Positions 7,807 through 15,757 of a stretch of DNA of 34,319 bases are shown piece by piece. Origin of the DNA: Saprospiraceae bacterium (lineage in GTDB: Bacteria; Bacteroidota; Bacteroidia; Chitinophagales; Saprospiraceae); assembly GCA_028284395.1 (NCBI GenBank), contig JANQRV010000115.1, positions 1-34,319 of the forward strand, written 5' to 3'. A model generated the notes under the pieces. That model saw nothing but the letters and a program-made list of their open reading frames with translations. It was not told the origin of the DNA and searched no databases. The translations under genes and the position numbers were made by a program. The stretch's first letter is position 1, and each line of letters begins with the position of its first letter.

Positions 7807-8700
7807 ATGCGTACTCTTTTTACTCTAATGACTCTTTTTGGAGCCCTACATATAGGAGCTCAAGAAACCTATACGGATAAAAATGGTAACCAACACCTTT
7901 GGGGGGGCGTCCAATTGGAAGACCTGAGGCAGGCCCCGTATAAAGATTGGTTTGAAAGTCAATATCGAGACTATCAACCCAGTGTGTCCGGCCAGTTCAT
8001 CGGCACCAATTTAGAAGACTTGACCGTTAAAGTCTTTTTAGGAACGTGGTGTGGAGACACCAAATATTTGGTTCCCAGATTTGTGAAACTATGGGAGGCA
8101 TTGGAGTTAGATACAAAAGCACTGACCTTTGTTGCTTTGCACAATAAAGGACAAAAGTATAAGCAAGGTCCTAATGGAGAAGAAAAGGGATTAAACATTC
8201 ACCGGGTCCCGACTTTTATTTTTGAACGAGAAGGTGTAGAGGTAGCACGGATCGTTGAAAGAACTTTGAATTCATTGGAGACAGATCTATTTCAAATTGC
8301 CAATGACTGCCCATCGGAGCCCCGGTATCGCGTAGTAAGTTACTTGCATGAACAATTACAGTCCAAAACCGCGGAGGAGTTGCGTGAGGATCTGTCCAAT
8401 CTAAGTAGGAGATTATATCGAGAAGTTTCCAACGCCGGAGAGCTCAATACCTATGGCTATGTCCTGAAAGCGGCTGGAAAGTACGATTTGGCTAAACTTG
8501 TCTTTGAATTGAATGTGCGTTTGTTTCCCTATGAACCCAATGTTTATGATAGCCTTGGAGAATTTTTTGTCACAGTAGAAGAATATAAGGAAGCAGAACA
8601 TTGCTATAAAAAAGTATTGGGCCTCAAACCCAATGACGAAAATGCGACTAAAATGCTTGGAATCATTGCTCAAAAAATAACAAATGCCAATGGAGATTAA
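7807..8700 (+). CDS. Exported thioredoxin-fold protein with C-terminal TPR
   Basis: A 297-aa secreted or periplasmic protein. From the ATG at 7807 it has a standard signal peptide (MRTLFTLMTLFGALHIGAQ), which is why I prefer this start over an in-frame TTG at 7759. The thioredoxin-like core has GTWCGDTKYLVPRF at about 76-90: the CxxC motif is reduced to a single Cys (CGDT), so classical disulfide exchange is unlikely. A cis-Pro-like HRVPTFIF segment follows. The C-terminal third contains a tetratricopeptide pattern (YDSLGEFFVTVEEYKEAEHC, then KKVLGLKPNDENATK), suggesting a protein-binding role. The end overlaps the next gene by 17 bp. The partner and reaction are unknown. Confidence 0.75.
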   Translation: MRTLFTLMTLFGALHIGAQETYTDKNGNQHLWGGVQLEDLRQAPYKDWFESQYRDYQPSVSGQFIGTNLEDLTVKVFLGTWCGDTKYLVPRFVKLWEALELDTKALTFVALHNKGQKYKQGPNGEEKGLNIHRVPTFIFEREGVEVARIVERTLNSLETDLFQIANDCPSEPRYRVVSYLHEQLQSKTAEELREDLSNLSRRLYREVSNAGELNTYGYVLKAAGKYDLAKLVFELNVRLFPYEPNVYDSLGEFFVTVEEYKEAEHCYKKVLGLKPNDENATKMLGIIAQKITNANGD

Positions 8701-9292
8701 TTCACTGTTTCCCCGTTCTCGGCCTGTCATCATCAATCCCTATCGAGCAGAATGGGTATTGGAATTTCAAGAAGTCGCCCATCGTCTGCGTCAGACATTG
8801 GGCGATTTTGCCATACGGATCGATCATATTGGTTCCACTTCCGTGCCGGATTTGGCCGCCAAGGATATCGTTGATATCCAAGTAACCATCAAGGATCTGG
8901 CCGAAGAACAAGTGCCGAAAGTATTGAACGAAGCCGGCTTTCAGGTCCGTCCCGATATTCGAAATGATGTTTTCATCGGTATGGAAGAGACCTCGCCGGA
9001 ATTGCAAAAGAGATATGCCCGGGAGTGGCCAGGACATCGGCGCACTCATATTCATATACGGGAAAATGGGCGGTTCAATCAACGTTTTCCCTTGCTATTT
9101 AGAGATTATCTTCGTGCTTCTGAAGTGAGCCGAAAAGGTTATCAGTTAATCAAGCAGCGATTGGCTACTTTGTTTCCTCAGAGTATTGATGGGTATCTGT
9201 ATATCAAGGACCCGGTGATGGACCTGATCTACGAGGCGGCAGAACATTGGGCAGCAAAGATCAATTGGCAACCCGATAATGACTTCGTCTAA
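8684..9292 (+). CDS. GrpB family protein (UPF0157, nucleotidyltransferase-like fold)
   Basis: A 202-aa member of the GrpB/UPF0157 family, which has a nucleotidyltransferase-like fold. It is sometimes fused to dephospho-CoA kinase, and its biochemical role is not settled. Diagnostic segments are an N-terminal NPYRAEWVLEFQEVAHRLRQ, then IDHIGSTSVPDLAAKDIVDI, which carries the conserved GSTSVPGLxAKxxID signature, followed by HIHI and a downstream basic region. The start at 8684 overlaps the preceding gene; an alternative ATG at 8690 would shorten the protein by two residues. It appears co-transcribed with the flanking genes (21 bp to the methyltransferase gene). Confidence 0.85.
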   Translation: MPMEINSLFPRSRPVIINPYRAEWVLEFQEVAHRLRQTLGDFAIRIDHIGSTSVPDLAAKDIVDIQVTIKDLAEEQVPKVLNEAGFQVRPDIRNDVFIGMEETSPELQKRYAREWPGHRRTHIHIRENGRFNQRFPLLFRDYLRASEVSRKGYQLIKQRLATLFPQSIDGYLYIKDPVMDLIYEAAEHWAAKINWQPDNDFV

Positions 9293-9313
9293 ATCACCAA
9301 TCCTTAGAGAACC

Positions 9314-10078
9314 ATGCAAAAACCTAACTGGAATGTTTCATTGTACAACCAAAAGCACAATTTTGTTTACCAATACGGTGAGAGTCTGGTCACGCTTTTG
9401 GGGCCCAGACCGGGTGAAAGGATACTTGATTTGGGGTGTGGAAGTGGAGAACTAACAGGAGAGATTGGCAAGGTAACCGGTCAGGTCATCGGTATCGATC
9501 AGTCGCAGGAAATGATTGATGCGGCGAGTCAGCGCTTTGATGCCCTAGAATTTTATGTGAAAGATGCTGTTGATTTTGATTTTGAGCAGCCCTTTGACGC
9601 GATTTTTTCCAACGCGGTTCTACATTGGGTTTTGGATAAGGAGGCTGCAATTGATTGCATGCATCGGAATCTGAAAGAAGGAGGCCGGATTGCCATTGAA
9701 TTTGGCGGAAAAGGAAATGTCCAGACGATCTTGGAACAAGTGAGAAAATCATTAGGTAGACGTGGTCATTACGCTCAATCGAAGATCATGCCGTGGTATT
9801 TCCCTTCCATAGGAGCATATGCCAGCCTTTTGGAAAAGGCAGGTTTTCGGGTTGTGGAAGCCCATCATTTTGACCGAATGACCGAACTTGCCGATGCTTC
9901 CAGCGGAATCATTGATTGGCTTAGCATGTTTGGTTCGGCCTTTTTCAAAGGGTTGCCGCCAGAAGAACAAATGGAAATTATGGAAGAGGTACAGGAATCC
10001 TTGCGTTCTGAATTGCTGATCGAAGGGAAGTGGTACGCGGATTACAAAAGGTTGAGATTAAAAGCTATCAAATCATAA
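9314..10078 (+). CDS. Class I SAM-dependent methyltransferase (trans-aconitate methyltransferase-like)
   Basis: A 254-aa Rossmann-fold methyltransferase. Motif I is ILDLGCGSGELTGEIG (about 38-53), followed by an acidic VIGIDQSQEMID loop for the SAM ribose. FDAIFSNAVLHWVLDKEAA is the motif IV segment typical of the trans-aconitate 2-methyltransferase/Methyltransf_25 group. The C-terminal half, with MPWYFPSIGAYASLLEKAGF, also fits that group. The acceptor substrate cannot be assigned from sequence. It sits between the GrpB-family gene and the nitrilase-family gene with gaps of about 20 bp, so it belongs to the same transcription unit. Confidence 0.85.
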   Translation: MQKPNWNVSLYNQKHNFVYQYGESLVTLLGPRPGERILDLGCGSGELTGEIGKVTGQVIGIDQSQEMIDAASQRFDALEFYVKDAVDFDFEQPFDAIFSNAVLHWVLDKEAAIDCMHRNLKEGGRIAIEFGGKGNVQTILEQVRKSLGRRGHYAQSKIMPWYFPSIGAYASLLEKAGFRVVEAHHFDRMTELADASSGIIDWLSMFGSAFFKGLPPEEQMEIMEEVQESLRSELLIEGKWYADYKRLRLKAIKS

Positions 10079-10096
10079 AATCAACCCAAAATCGAT

Positions 10097-11041
10097 ATGA
10101 TGAGGACTTTGCGAATTGCCGCCGCTCAATTTGAACCCAAGGATGGTGACAAAACCTATAACCTTGGGATTATCGAACAATTAACGGCCCGTGCTAAAGC
10201 ACAGGGAGCGGAGGTAGTTAGTTTTCACGAAATGTGCATTTCGGCCTACACTTTTTTTAAGGACTTGCCATTGCAAAGGGCATTGGACTACTCCGAGGTA
10301 ATTCCCAATGGACCGAGCACGAGGTCTCTGATTGAACTCGCAGCTAAATACGATGTCCATCTGTTGGCGGGTTTGGCAGAGCGTGAAGGAGATCTATTTT
10401 ACAATACCTACATTTGCGTCAATCAATCGGGAATGGTGGCGAAATTCCGCAAACTCCATCCTTTTATCCATCCCGATATGTCGGCCGGAGATGAATATGT
10501 CACTTTCGATATCAATGGTTGGACCTGTGGTATTTTGATTTGTTATGATAATAATGTGATCGAGAATGTTCGTGCAACAGCACTATCTGGGGCAGAAATC
10601 ATATTTGCGCCGCATGTAACTGGATGTACTCCATCGGCGATGCCGGGACGTGGGTATGTGTCTGACGAACTGTGGAGCAATCGACATACTGATCCGGTTC
10701 CTCTACGCCTGGAGTTTGACGGTCCAAAAGGTAGAAGATGGTTGTTGAGATGGCTGCCGGCCCGGGCCTACGATAATGGGGTCTACTATGTATACACCAA
10801 TCCGATTGGCTATGATGGAGAACACCTTAAGAATGGAAACTCCTTAATTCTGGATCCCTACGGAGAAATCATGGCTGAAGTACGTTCATTTGACAATGAA
10901 ATCGTTACGACAACCATTACGGAAGACAAATTACAACTGGCCGGAGGATGGCGTTATCGCAAAGCGCGTCGACCGGACTTATATCGAGACATCATCGGGC
11001 AGGATCACCAATCGCAAACCAAGCCGGTTTGGTTGAAGTAA
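10097..11041 (+). CDS. Carbon-nitrogen hydrolase (nitrilase superfamily)
   Basis: A 314-aa cytoplasmic amidohydrolase. The nitrilase catalytic set is complete: Glu45 (in SFHEMC), Lys119 (in FRKLHPF) and Cys149 (in GILICYDNN). The glycine- and acid-rich C-terminal segment GNSLILDPYGEIMAEV is also typical. An insertion of roughly 30 residues around RHTDPVPLRLEFDGPKGRRW distinguishes it from omega-amidase and from beta-ureidopropionase as I know them. Enzymes of this superfamily hydrolyse amides, carbamoyl compounds or nitriles; I cannot choose among these. It starts with two adjacent ATGs (10097 or 10100). The following gene encodes an exported peptidase-like hydrolase, so breakdown of an amide or peptide compound is possible but unproven. 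Confidence 0.85.
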   Translation: MMRTLRIAAAQFEPKDGDKTYNLGIIEQLTARAKAQGAEVVSFHEMCISAYTFFKDLPLQRALDYSEVIPNGPSTRSLIELAAKYDVHLLAGLAEREGDLFYNTYICVNQSGMVAKFRKLHPFIHPDMSAGDEYVTFDINGWTCGILICYDNNVIENVRATALSGAEIIFAPHVTGCTPSAMPGRGYVSDELWSNRHTDPVPLRLEFDGPKGRRWLLRWLPARAYDNGVYYVYTNPIGYDGEHLKNGNSLILDPYGEIMAEVRSFDNEIVTTTITEDKLQLAGGWRYRKARRPDLYRDIIGQDHQSQTKPVWLK

Positions 11042-11094
11042 GGCGGATTCGGTATATTGTTTAAGTTTTCATCGCCATTCTAAAATTAGAAATT

Positions 11095-12156
11095 ATGAGA
11101 AACCGAATTACGCTCCTTCTTTTGAGTGCCCTATTGCTGGCAGGGTGCAATACTGCGCCAGCAGAAAGTGCCGTTGAAGCGGCAGCAGCCGACAATTCTA
11201 TCGACTACTTTGACAACTCGGGCCGCGATGACGTCCTGACCGGTGGCGTTAAGATGATAAATATCAACACACCAAAAGGTGAGTTTAAGGTTTGGACTAA
11301 GAGAGTAGGCAATAACCCCAGGATCAAAATGTTGTTGCTCCATGGCGGTCCGGGTGGAACCCACGAATTCTTTGAATGCTTTGATAGTTATTTCCCACAA
11401 GAGGGATTTGAATATTACTACTACGATCAGTTGGGTTCTTATTACAGTGACCAGCCTAAAGAACCCAGTTTATGGGACTTGGATCGATTTGTAGATGAAT
11501 TGGAGCAAGTCAGAAAGGCATTGAAACTGGACAATTCTAATTTCTATCTCTTAGGACAGTCCTGGGGAGGTATTCTGGCCATGGAGTACGCGCTCAAATA
11601 CCAACAACACATTAAGGGACTGGTCATATCCAATATGGTTGCTTCTATTCCCGAATACATGAAATATGCAGAGGAGGTCTTAGGTCCCCAAATGCCAAAA
11701 GAAGTTTATGACGAAGTGATGGCAATGGAAGCAAAAGAAGATTACGGCAATCCAAGGTATCTCGAACTTGTCGAACAACACTACTACACGGAGCACGTGT
11801 TGAGAAAACCTCTAGACCAATGGCCCGAACCGGTGCTGCGTGCATTCAAACATCTCAATACCGATGTTTACATACCCATGCAAGGACCTAGCGAATTTGG
11901 TATTAAGGGGGATGCTTCGCTAAAGACATGGGATTTTACGCCGAATCTTCCCAAATTAACGGTGCCGACCTTGAGCATCGGTGCGCAACATGATACCATG
12001 GATCCCAAACACATGGAATGGATCGCCGGGCAAGTGAAAAACGGGCGCTATTTGCACTGTCCAAACGGCAGTCATTTAGCTCAGTTCGATGATCAGAAAG
12101 TGTATTTTGAAGGTGTTATTCAGTTTATGAAGGATGTAGATGCCGGTACCTTTTAA
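11095..12156 (+). CDS. Proline-iminopeptidase-like alpha/beta hydrolase, lipoprotein
   Basis: An alpha/beta hydrolase of the S33 prolyl aminopeptidase type, 353 aa. The oxyanion motif HGGPGG is at about 81-86, the nucleophile elbow is GQSWGG, and the rest of the triad is probably Asp in GAQHDTMDP and His in NGSHLAQFDD. It carries a lipoprotein signal (LLLAGC, Cys18) followed by an Ala/Glu/Ser linker, so it should be anchored in the cell envelope. Family members remove N-terminal proline or cleave small amides and esters. The leader contains the short dyad TTCTAAAATTAGAA at 11078-11091. Its 3' end overlaps the tail of an opposite-strand gene fragment by 4 bp. Confidence 0.85.
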   Translation: MRNRITLLLLSALLLAGCNTAPAESAVEAAAADNSIDYFDNSGRDDVLTGGVKMININTPKGEFKVWTKRVGNNPRIKMLLLHGGPGGTHEFFECFDSYFPQEGFEYYYYDQLGSYYSDQPKEPSLWDLDRFVDELEQVRKALKLDNSNFYLLGQSWGGILAMEYALKYQQHIKGLVISNMVASIPEYMKYAEEVLGPQMPKEVYDEVMAMEAKEDYGNPRYLELVEQHYYTEHVLRKPLDQWPEPVLRAFKHLNTDVYIPMQGPSEFGIKGDASLKTWDFTPNLPKLTVPTLSIGAQHDTMDPKHMEWIAGQVKNGRYLHCPNGSHLAQFDDQKVYFEGVIQFMKDVDAGTF

Positions 12157-12311
12157 GAAATTTCCGTGATTGTAGTAGAAAGTAGGCCTCTAAATGTTGT
12201 ATCCGTTTTCAGGAGGCGAAATACTTCTTCAAATGATAGCGCAACGTCTTCATTATTGAGAAAACGGATTTTTTGCATTTTAGGAGTTGCCTCTAATAGC
12301 AATTTTTCCAC
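12153..12311 (-). pseudogene. Short DUF6940-like N-terminal fragment
   Basis: A 52-codon minus-strand frame beginning with GTG at 12311, four bases after the monooxygenase stop, and ending in TAA. The product contains KMQKIRFLNNEDVALSFEEV followed by FRLLKTDTTFRGLLSTTI. This has the look of the N-terminal part of DUF6940 proteins (a charged lead-in, then LS-xEV-xLLxxDxxFRxxL). The family then continues with an aromatic segment resembling FRWETPP, which is missing because a stop follows. An in-frame TGA lies just upstream of the GTG, so the frame cannot extend further. I read it as a 3'-truncated relic, though a genuine 52-aa protein co-transcribed with the monooxygenase gene is possible. The family assignment is from memory of the pattern. 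Confidence 0.4.
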
Positions 12312-12315
12312 GGTT

Positions 12316-13617
12316 TTATGGGTTCAATTGTTTTAGCTTTTTATCCAATTGCCGGTGATAAGCTTCAAATTGCACATAGTAATGATGACGTTGACTATCT
12401 ACATAGCGACTCTTGCCGTGTAGGTTGGGATATTCATTTTCTTTTTCGTCCTTGAATTTGGCGAATAGTTCCGGCGCCATCTTGCTGCAATGAATTGAAC
12501 TTGCAATGAGTTCGGCCTGTTTTCCAAACATTTCATACCCGGCGCCATCAGTTTCAATACAACCGATGAAAAACAAGTTGTCGAATTTCCGGTGAAAAAT
12601 TTCCAGGTAAAAATCCAGCTTGTCGTTTCGGTATTGCAGATATTGTGGATCGATGAACGGGTAGATGCGCTGATAACCAGTAGCATACAAAATCAAGTCA
12701 ACTTCTTCCTCGGAATTGTCAACGAAGACAACGGAATTGGATTTGAGTTCCTTGACATCCTTCTTAGCGGTCAGATCTCCATGGCCCAGGTAGTGAAGGA
12801 TCTGAGTATTCATAATGGGATGCGACTCGAGCAGGTGGTGATCTGGTTTGGGAAGACCGTAGCGTTCCAGGTTTCCCACTAATAATTTGTTGAGTAAGAA
12901 CTCATTGATGGGACGTTCCAACCAAGTAGGTAATTTGGGGCCATTGTGGCCGTAGACGTCTGTTGGAATACCGAAGATGTATTTTGGTAAGAAGTAGTAA
13001 CCCCGGCGCAAGCTAATGTATGCCTTTTTAGCTGCTTTGGCCGCATCACAAGCAATATCGCAACCGGAATTACCAGCGCCAATGATTAGTACTCTTTTCC
13101 CTCGAAGCTCTTCCATGGATTTGTAATGAAAAGTATGGTAAGACTCTCCTTCAAAGGTGCCGGGATAGGCGGGCAGGTTGGGGTGCCAGGTCAAGCCGCT
13201 GGCACAGACAACACCTCCATAATGCCTTTGCTCACCATTGTCTAATTCGACTAACCAGCCGCTTCCATCATCGATCGGACTAATTCGCTCGACTTTGGTT
13301 TGCAGTGTGATATGTTCTTGCAGATTGTGTGCGCGGGCATAAGACTGGATATAGGCTAAAAGTAATTCATGACTGGGATAGTCCGGATAGTTCTCGGGCA
13401 TTGGAAAACCGGTGAATCCCGACATGGTTTTGGAAGAAATGAAATGTGCAGATTCATAAACGGCGGTTTCTTTACGGTTGATATCCCACATTCCGCCGAT
13501 CTGATCTCCCAGGTCGATGATGTCAAAATGGATGTTGCGCTTCTGTAAAGCCACGGCAGTGCAAAGACCGCTGGGCCCGGCTCCAATAATGCAATATCGG
13601 TCTGATCGGTCAATCAT
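12316..13617 (-). CDS. Flavin-containing monooxygenase (class B)
   Basis: A 433-aa FAD/NADPH-dependent monooxygenase. The FAD-binding GAGPSG is near the N-terminus (about 12-17), followed by GGMWD. The FMO signature region reads FEGESYHTFHYKS, equivalent to FxGxxxHxxxY. The NADPH site is GAGNSG just after it, and an LILYATGYQ segment closes the core. Together these indicate an FMO or Baeyer-Villiger-like enzyme that oxygenates a nitrogen, sulfur or carbonyl group on a small molecule. The substrate is unknown. It is transcribed against the plus-strand metabolic run. A TonB-domain relic lies 40 bp upstream of its start and a DUF6940-like relic directly downstream, so the gene sits between two eroded sequences. 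Confidence 0.9.
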   Translation of the reverse strand: MIDRSDRYCIIGAGPSGLCTAVALQKRNIHFDIIDLGDQIGGMWDINRKETAVYESAHFISSKTMSGFTGFPMPENYPDYPSHELLLAYIQSYARAHNLQEHITLQTKVERISPIDDGSGWLVELDNGEQRHYGGVVCASGLTWHPNLPAYPGTFEGESYHTFHYKSMEELRGKRVLIIGAGNSGCDIACDAAKAAKKAYISLRRGYYFLPKYIFGIPTDVYGHNGPKLPTWLERPINEFLLNKLLVGNLERYGLPKPDHHLLESHPIMNTQILHYLGHGDLTAKKDVKELKSNSVVFVDNSEEEVDLILYATGYQRIYPFIDPQYLQYRNDKLDFYLEIFHRKFDNLFFIGCIETDGAGYEMFGKQAELIASSIHCSKMAPELFAKFKDEKENEYPNLHGKSRYVDSQRHHYYVQFEAYHRQLDKKLKQLNP

Positions 13618-13656
13618 TTCGAGAGATGGTGATTATTCTTGGGTAAATATAAGAAA

Positions 13657-13866
13657 TCACCATCCCTCCGTATGCATCAATTTTAACTTTAATCTGGCCG
13701 GTAGTGTGAACTTAGTATCTACCAGGCGCCCTCTTTGTTCTCCTGGTTTCCATTTGATCTTTCGTTCGATTATAACTTGGATTAATCCAAGGACTTCTTT
13801 GCAAAAACGAAGATGGGGCGATCGGCCGTCACCTATGGAGTAGGTGCAGGTACGACATCGCAGATT
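13657..13866 (-). pseudogene. TonB C-terminal domain relic
   Basis: A minus-strand open frame of 69 codons with no plausible start (an in-frame TAA lies immediately upstream at 13867-13869). Its end reads VIIERKIKWKPGEQRGRLVD and then TKFTLPARLKLK. This is the characteristic finish of Bacteroidota TonB/energy-transducer C-terminal domains (a W-x-PG-xQ-xG loop, then an FTLP-x-x-FKL-type strand). The preceding part, SIGDG...CKEVLGLI, matches the usual helix position. The N-terminal membrane anchor and linker are not found in any frame. A second frame just upstream (about 13838-13913) could be an eroded continuation. Best read as a decayed TonB-family gene. Confidence 0.5.
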
Positions 13867-14047
13867 TTAAACTTTCTGGCTGTAGATCAATGTCTGCTGG
13901 GAGAAGAGCTCTGATCTAATGCTTAATTTGTTGAGCAACTAACCAGGCTTTTCTAAGAATAATGCACAGTTAAGATGAGACGAGGACAAAAGTGGTGGGT
14001 TTAATTCCACAATTTTCCGTAGGTTTAGAAAACGAAAAACTTTAAAC
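13867..14047. other. Leader region of the lactate permease gene
   Basis: Together with the relic to its left, this makes a stretch of about 430 bases without an intact gene. The minus-strand frames contain many stops. On the plus strand a TAGGTTTA element occurs shortly before the permease start, loosely like TAnnTTTG, but I could not pair it with a convincing -33 TTTG. No hairpin with a T-run was seen. Confidence 0.3.
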
Positions 14048-15742
14048 ATGTCCACTTCTATTCTGGCCCTACTGGCCCTAATTCCAATATTGGCAGCTGC
14101 CATTATGTTGGTCGGGTTTCGGATGCCTGCTCGCATCGCCATGCCGATTTCCTTTTTGCTTGCTGCAGTCATTGCCTTTCTGGGCTGGGAATTTCCGCTC
14201 ATTGACATTGTAGCATCTTCGATTCAGGGACTTTTTATCACGTTTGACATTCTGTATATCATTTTTGGCGCCATTCTGCTGCTAAACTTGTTGAACTACT
14301 CCGGTGGTGTTGCGGTAATCCGTCGGGGTTTTACAGAGATCAGTACCGACCGGAGGGTGCAGGTTGTGTTGATCGTTTGGCTGTTTGGGTCTTTCATTGA
14401 GGGAGCGTCAGGGTTTGGCACACCTGCTGCGATCATTGCTCCGCTATTGGTTGCTTTGGGTTTTCCGGCACTTGCGGCAGTGATGCTGGGCATGATGGTG
14501 CAGAGCACCGCAGTAACATTCGGAGCGGTAGGGACGCCCATTTTAGTGGGTGTACGTGGAGGCTTGCAAAATCCGGAATTGGACGGTCGATTGTTGGAAG
14601 CCGGCAGTTCTTTTTCCGAATATGTGGGTTTGGTCACGGCAGACGTGGCCATTTTACATGCCATTGCCGGCACGCTGATTCCCACTTTTATGGTTTGTAT
14701 GATGACGCGGTTCTTTGGTCGGGACAAAAGCTGGAAGAAGGGTTTTGCGGTATTACCTTTTACTTTGGTTGGCGGACTGGCCTTTACCATTCCATATTTG
14801 CTGACGGGACTATTTTTAGGACCGGAATTTCCCTCCTTACTGGGGGCGCTTGTTGGCATTCCGATTATGGTTTACATGGCAAAGAATGGGGTTCTTACCC
14901 CAAAAGATAACTGGGATTTTGACGACAAATCGACCTGGCCGGCCCATTGGTTCGGTACTTTAGAAGTCGAGTCAGAAACTACCGGCCAGAAAGAAAATAT
15001 CTCCTTGTTAAAGGCGTGGTCTCCCTATTTGTTTTTAGCTGGTTTGCTCGTCTTGAGTCGCTTACCGCAATTGCCTCTGAAGAGTTGGTTGAGCAATTTT
15101 AAAGTAAGTTGGAACGGTATTCTAGGTACGGAAATATCGGCATCCAGCACACCTTTATATTTGCCGGGAACCATCTTGGTTATTGTGGGGGTGATTACGG
15201 TATTTCTGCACAAAATGAAATGGCCGGAGGTCAAAGCGGCTTTAAGTGAAAGCGCGAAGATGTTGCTGGGAGCTGGTTTTGTACTCATTTTCACCATACC
15301 GATGGTTCGAATTTATATTAACTCCGGCGGGAATCCATTGAATCTACCGGGGATGCCGATTGTCATGGCGGAATGGGTAGCAGCTAGTGTGGGCGAAATC
15401 TATCCGTTATTCGCCCCCTCAATCGGAGCATTGGGAGCCTTCATTGCTGGGAGCAATACAGTAAGTAATCTAATGTTCAGCCTATTCCAATTTGGTGTGG
15501 CCGAACGATTGGCCATGCCTACGACCTTGATTGTGGCACTGCAGGCAGTCGGGGCAGCTGCGGGCAATATGATTGCCATTCACAATGTAGTAGCTGCTTC
15601 AGCTACGGTAGGCTTTTTGGGTAAAGAAGGTCTGGTATTAAGGAAAACCATCATCCCGACGTTGTACTACGTGTTTTGGGTCGGGATTCTGGGGCTCCTG
15701 GCAATTCATGTACTTAGGGTTTCTGACTGGTTGGCTGTCTGA
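14048..15742 (+). CDS. lctP: L-lactate permease (LctP family)
   Basis: An inner-membrane lactate:H+ symporter of the LctP/LldP family, 564 aa, hydrophobic throughout with roughly 12-14 predicted membrane segments. Family marks include [20 protein letters not shown], the following [16 protein letters not shown], and near the C-terminus [14 protein letters not shown] and [20 protein letters not shown]. It probably imports lactate (glycolate is also carried by some members). No lactate dehydrogenase gene is adjacent. It converges with the TonB-dependent receptor gene. An 8-bp hairpin spanning its stop (CTGACTGG at 15723-15730 with CCAGTCAG at 15749-15756) lacks a T-run. Confidence 0.93.
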   Translation: MSTSILALLALIPILAAAIMLVGFRMPARIAMPISFLLAAVIAFLGWEFPLIDIVASSIQGLFITFDILYIIFGAILLLNLLNYSGGVAVIRRGFTEISTDRRVQVVLIVWLFGSFIEGASGFGTPAAIIAPLLVALGFPALAAVMLGMMVQSTAVTFGAVGTPILVGVRGGLQNPELDGRLLEAGSSFSEYVGLVTADVAILHAIAGTLIPTFMVCMMTRFFGRDKSWKKGFAVLPFTLVGGLAFTIPYLLTGLFLGPEFPSLLGALVGIPIMVYMAKNGVLTPKDNWDFDDKSTWPAHWFGTLEVESETTGQKENISLLKAWSPYLFLAGLLVLSRLPQLPLKSWLSNFKVSWNGILGTEISASSTPLYLPGTILVIVGVITVFLHKMKWPEVKAALSESAKMLLGAGFVLIFTIPMVRIYINSGGNPLNLPGMPIVMAEWVAASVGEIYPLFAPSIGALGAFIAGSNTVSNLMFSLFQFGVAERLAMPTTLIVALQAVGAAAGNMIAIHNVVAASATVGFLGKEGLVLRKTIIPTLYYVFWVGILGLLAIHVLRVSDWLAV

Positions 15743-15757
15743 GTCTGTCCAGTCAGA

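Noticed and set aside
11078..11091. TTCTAAAATTAGAA dyad ahead of the peptidase-like gene as an operator
   Set aside because: Short and AT-rich, so it is expected by chance, and it sits just before the start codon with no supporting promoter.
13517..13843. Plus-strand 108-codon frame overlapping the monooxygenase start
   Set aside because: It is antisense to the monooxygenase and the TonB relic and has no protein-like pattern.
14296..14859. Minus-strand 187-codon frame inside lctP
   Set aside because: Low-complexity Pro/Thr/Lys-rich translation antisense to a clear membrane transporter; a codon-usage shadow.
15723..15756. Hairpin CTGACTGG/CCAGTCAG spanning the lctP stop as a terminator
   Set aside because: Loop of 18 bases and no T-run on either strand; the arms lie largely within coding ends.
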